From positions 1 through 44,457 of the forward strand of contig JBBIPZ010000016.1 in the NCBI GenBank assembly GCA_037442505.1: DNA of 44,457 nt, given 5' to 3'. Each line of letters begins with the position of its first letter. The stretch's first letter is position 1. Origin of the DNA: JBBIPZ01 sp037442505 [NCBI: Deltaproteobacteria bacterium] (GTDB lineage Bacteria; CALINM01). The position numbers were made by a program, and so were the translations under genes. Shown here one piece after another: positions 42,563 to 44,457 of the stretch. The notes under the pieces are model-generated. The model saw nothing but the letters and a program-made list of their open reading frames with translations, did not search any database and was not told where the DNA came from.

Positions 42563-42591
42563 TTGCAAATAAGGTAATGTAGATGTAGATT
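42563..42591 (+). promoter_or_regulatory. Possible promoter upstream of cas10
   Basis: TTGCAA (42563-42568), a 17-bp spacer and TAGATT (42586-42591) lie in the 81-bp gap. Just upstream, AACGTT occurs twice (42539-42544 and 42550-42555), the second within the palindrome AAACGTTT. The cas10 gene could equally be read from the CARF promoter. Confidence 0.3.
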
Positions 42592-42607
42592 TATAGCAAG
42601 ATTAATC

Positions 42608-42614
42608 GGAGGAA
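42608..42614 (+). promoter_or_regulatory. Strong ribosome-binding site of cas10
   Basis: GGAGGAA sits 4 nt before the ATG at 42619 and fixes the cas10 start. It contrasts with the neighbouring CARF gene, which has no ribosome site. Confidence 0.8.
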
Positions 42615-42618
42615 GAAA

Positions 42619-44457
42619 ATGGCAAATGATACAGTATACAAAATAGCTTTAGCAGCCTATCTCCATGACATCGGCAAATTTGCTGAAAGAGCGTATAATC
42701 CCGATCAGAATGACGAGTTGGGATTTTTTCCTGACGAAAACTTCTTAAATAACAATATGGATTTGTATCAGCCACATTTTAAAGGTCGCTATTCCCACCG
42801 GCATGCTTTATTCACAGCAGCATTTATAGATCATTTAGAAAAGCATCTTCCAGAAAATTTTAATAAGGCAAGATGGGGGCTTGGTGATACCTTTATTAAT
42901 CTTGCAGCCTGTCATCACAAACCAGATACGCCATTTCAATGGATTATAACTGTTGCAGACCGTTTGAGCAGTGGAATGGATAGAAGCAATTTTGAAGACA
43001 AATACAACATTGAAATAGATGTAAAAGATTACAAAAAGACAAGGTTGCTTACAATTTTTGAGAGTATCCGTTTAGACGAAAAATTTTTAGCTGATAATAT
43101 TCAGGATTATAAGTGGAGATATCCTTTGAAAGAGCTATCACCTAAAAATATTTTTCCGATCAAAGTTTCTGATAATCCTGAGTCTGAGCAAGAAGCTTCA
43201 AGAAATTACTGTGAACTTTTCACCAATTTTGTCAAGGCATTAAAAAACATTGTGCACAAAAACAACATACCTTTGTGGTTTGAACACTTTGACAGTTTAT
43301 TTATGATTTACGCGTCACATATTCCTGCGGCAACTGTTGGCAACGTTGTTCCTGATGTTTCGTTATACGACCATAGCAAAACAACTTCAGCTTTTGCCTC
43401 AGCTTTATATAAATATCATGAGTCGATAAACAAATTTGATATCAGTGATATAAAAAACGAGACAGAAAAAAAGTTTCTATTAGTTACAGGCGATTTTTAT
43501 GGAATTCAAGACTTTATCTTCGCAGAAGGAGGTAGCACAGGTAAAGCATCTGCAAAATTACTAAGAGGCAGATCTTTTTACGTATCACTTATTACCGAAC
43601 TTATTGCCGATATGCTTTGTAGGCAACTTGATTTAACTATATCTTCCATAATACTAAACGCTGCTGGTAAATTTACGATATTAGCTTACAATACAGAAGA
43701 GTCAAAACAGACAGTAAGAAAGGTAGAGCAAAAAGTAAATGACTGGTTAATTGAGCATTATTTTGGACTGGTATCTGTAGGTTTTTCCTGCCTTGAAGCA
43801 TCGAGTAAAGATTTTGAAAGCGGTAATTTTGCTGATTTATGGGAAAAGCATACCAAAGGTACTGAGGCTAAAAAGTATTCAAAATTTGACATATTAAAAT
43901 ACGGTGGATGTGTTACAACCTATCTTGATTCCTTTGATAACAATTATGGTGTTTGTCCATTTTGTAACAAGAGGCCTGCTGTCAAAAATGCAAAAGTAAA
44001 AGAAACATTCGCCTGCAAAATATGTCGTGACCATATTTATATAGGAGAGCATCTTGTTAAAGAGGATAGGATCGCGATAACAACAAAAAATGCAGACTTA
44101 GAGAGTGAAAAACTATTGGAACCAATTTTAGGGGAGTACCAGATTTCGTTTCATGTACATGGTCAATTGAATAAACTTTCAAAAAGTGGAGATCTTCTCA
44201 AATACTGGGATTTTGGAATTTCTAAAGAAGGTCATATATCTAAGGAAATAACAGCTGAGTTTATCAACGGATACGTCCCTAAGTATGATGAAGAAGATCT
44301 ATATGATGATAGATATTTTGCTGGTAGAAAGAGCGAAAAAAAGAAGTTAGAAATGATAGAACAAATTGAAACTGATAAAAAAAACTTTGTGCCCAAAACC
44401 TTTGCTCATATTGCTGTTAAGGCTCTAAATTTTACTGACAAAAAAGACGTATTTAAG
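42619..44457 (+). CDS. cas10: Type III CRISPR-associated Cas10/Csm1, 3' end outside the window
   Basis: The first 613 codons of the type III effector's large subunit, open to the window edge. In order: an HD nuclease domain with H16-D17 (YLHDIGKFAERA), CHHKP at residues 98-102 and VADRLSSGMDR; the Palm1 domain opening GDFYGIQDFIF at residue 291; and a zinc ribbon CPFC (446-449)/CKIC (466-469). The last residues, KTFAHIAVKALNF, are the usual lead-in to Palm2, so the GGDD cyclic-oligoadenylate synthase site should lie just beyond 44457. The features fit the Csm1 (III-A or III-D) type. When target RNA binds, such proteins cut DNA and make cyclic oligoadenylates, the ligand of CARF proteins such as the one upstream. 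Confidence 0.93.
   Translation, partial: MANDTVYKIALAAYLHDIGKFAERAYNPDQNDELGFFPDENFLNNNMDLYQPHFKGRYSHRHALFTAAFIDHLEKHLPENFNKARWGLGDTFINLAACHHKPDTPFQWIITVADRLSSGMDRSNFEDKYNIEIDVKDYKKTRLLTIFESIRLDEKFLADNIQDYKWRYPLKELSPKNIFPIKVSDNPESEQEASRNYCELFTNFVKALKNIVHKNNIPLWFEHFDSLFMIYASHIPAATVGNVVPDVSLYDHSKTTSAFASALYKYHESINKFDISDIKNETEKKFLLVTGDFYGIQDFIFAEGGSTGKASAKLLRGRSFYVSLITELIADMLCRQLDLTISSIILNAAGKFTILAYNTEESKQTVRKVEQKVNDWLIEHYFGLVSVGFSCLEASSKDFESGNFADLWEKHTKGTEAKKYSKFDILKYGGCVTTYLDSFDNNYGVCPFCNKRPAVKNAKVKETFACKICRDHIYIGEHLVKEDRIAITTKNADLESEKLLEPILGEYQISFHVHGQLNKLSKSGDLLKYWDFGISKEGHISKEITAEFINGYVPKYDEEDLYDDRYFAGRKSEKKKLEMIEQIETDKKNFVPKTFAHIAVKALNFTDKKDVFK

Overview
The window comes from an AT-rich, Gram-negative (diderm) bacterium. 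The outer-membrane gene set is rich: lipid A synthesis, core heptosyl- and glycosyltransferases, BamA/Skp, Lol transport and a Wzi-type barrel. Gene order, A/T-rich codon use, several radical SAM and ferredoxin proteins and a type III CRISPR locus would fit an anaerobic or thermophilic lineage such as Deferribacterota. That placement is inference from general resemblance, not a database result. No rRNA, tRNA, CRISPR repeat array or complete transposon was found.

Left part (1-16 kb). Bases 1-388 are a decayed patch: a thiolase C-terminal remnant inside a 12-bp inverted repeat, next to an amidohydrolase whose C-terminus is missing. Then come a DUF362 ferredoxin protein, a Met/His-rich Spy-like periplasmic protein, a GT-C/TPR membrane protein, a tiny Cys-rich protein and an orphan efflux-adaptor lipoprotein. 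A five-gene minus-strand operon follows (roadblock - ftsY - LOG protein - asd - O-methyltransferase), then a plus-strand HEAT-repeat/flavoprotein pair. A sugar-decoration module closes this part: an ArnC-like transferase, a UDP-hexuronate-type epimerase and a flippase-like membrane protein on the minus strand, with a divergent ArnT-like transferase.

Middle part (16-39.7 kb). One almost gapless minus-strand run of 23 genes is transcribed from about 39.65 kb down to 16.05 kb: radical SAM - lepA - lepB - lysS - lolC/E - lolD - bamA - skp - lpxD - fabZ - lpxA - Gfo/Idh - lpxB - msbA - lpxJ-like (DUF374) - waaA - lpxK - gmhB - Trm112-like - heptosyltransferase - GT2 - heptosyltransferase - Wzi-like. 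Most genes overlap or abut. The run joins protein secretion, lipoprotein export, barrel assembly, lipid A/Kdo synthesis and core assembly. An internal extended -10 promoter precedes the Trm112-like gene.

Right part (39.8-44.457 kb). A B12-binding radical SAM protein is followed by the start of a type III CRISPR-Cas locus. This consists of a CARF-domain protein of the NE0113/Csm6-like ring-nuclease family, with a Cys-cluster/winged-helix-like C-terminus in place of a recognisable HEPN nuclease, and the first 613 codons of cas10/csm1, cut off by the window edge. The CARF gene has its own promoter carrying an inverted repeat and three direct repeats.

A recurring theme is that genes leading a transcription unit often have a TATAAT-like -10 only 6-9 nt before the start codon, which predicts leaderless or nearly leaderless mRNAs. 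Genes inside operons have ordinary Shine-Dalgarno sequences.
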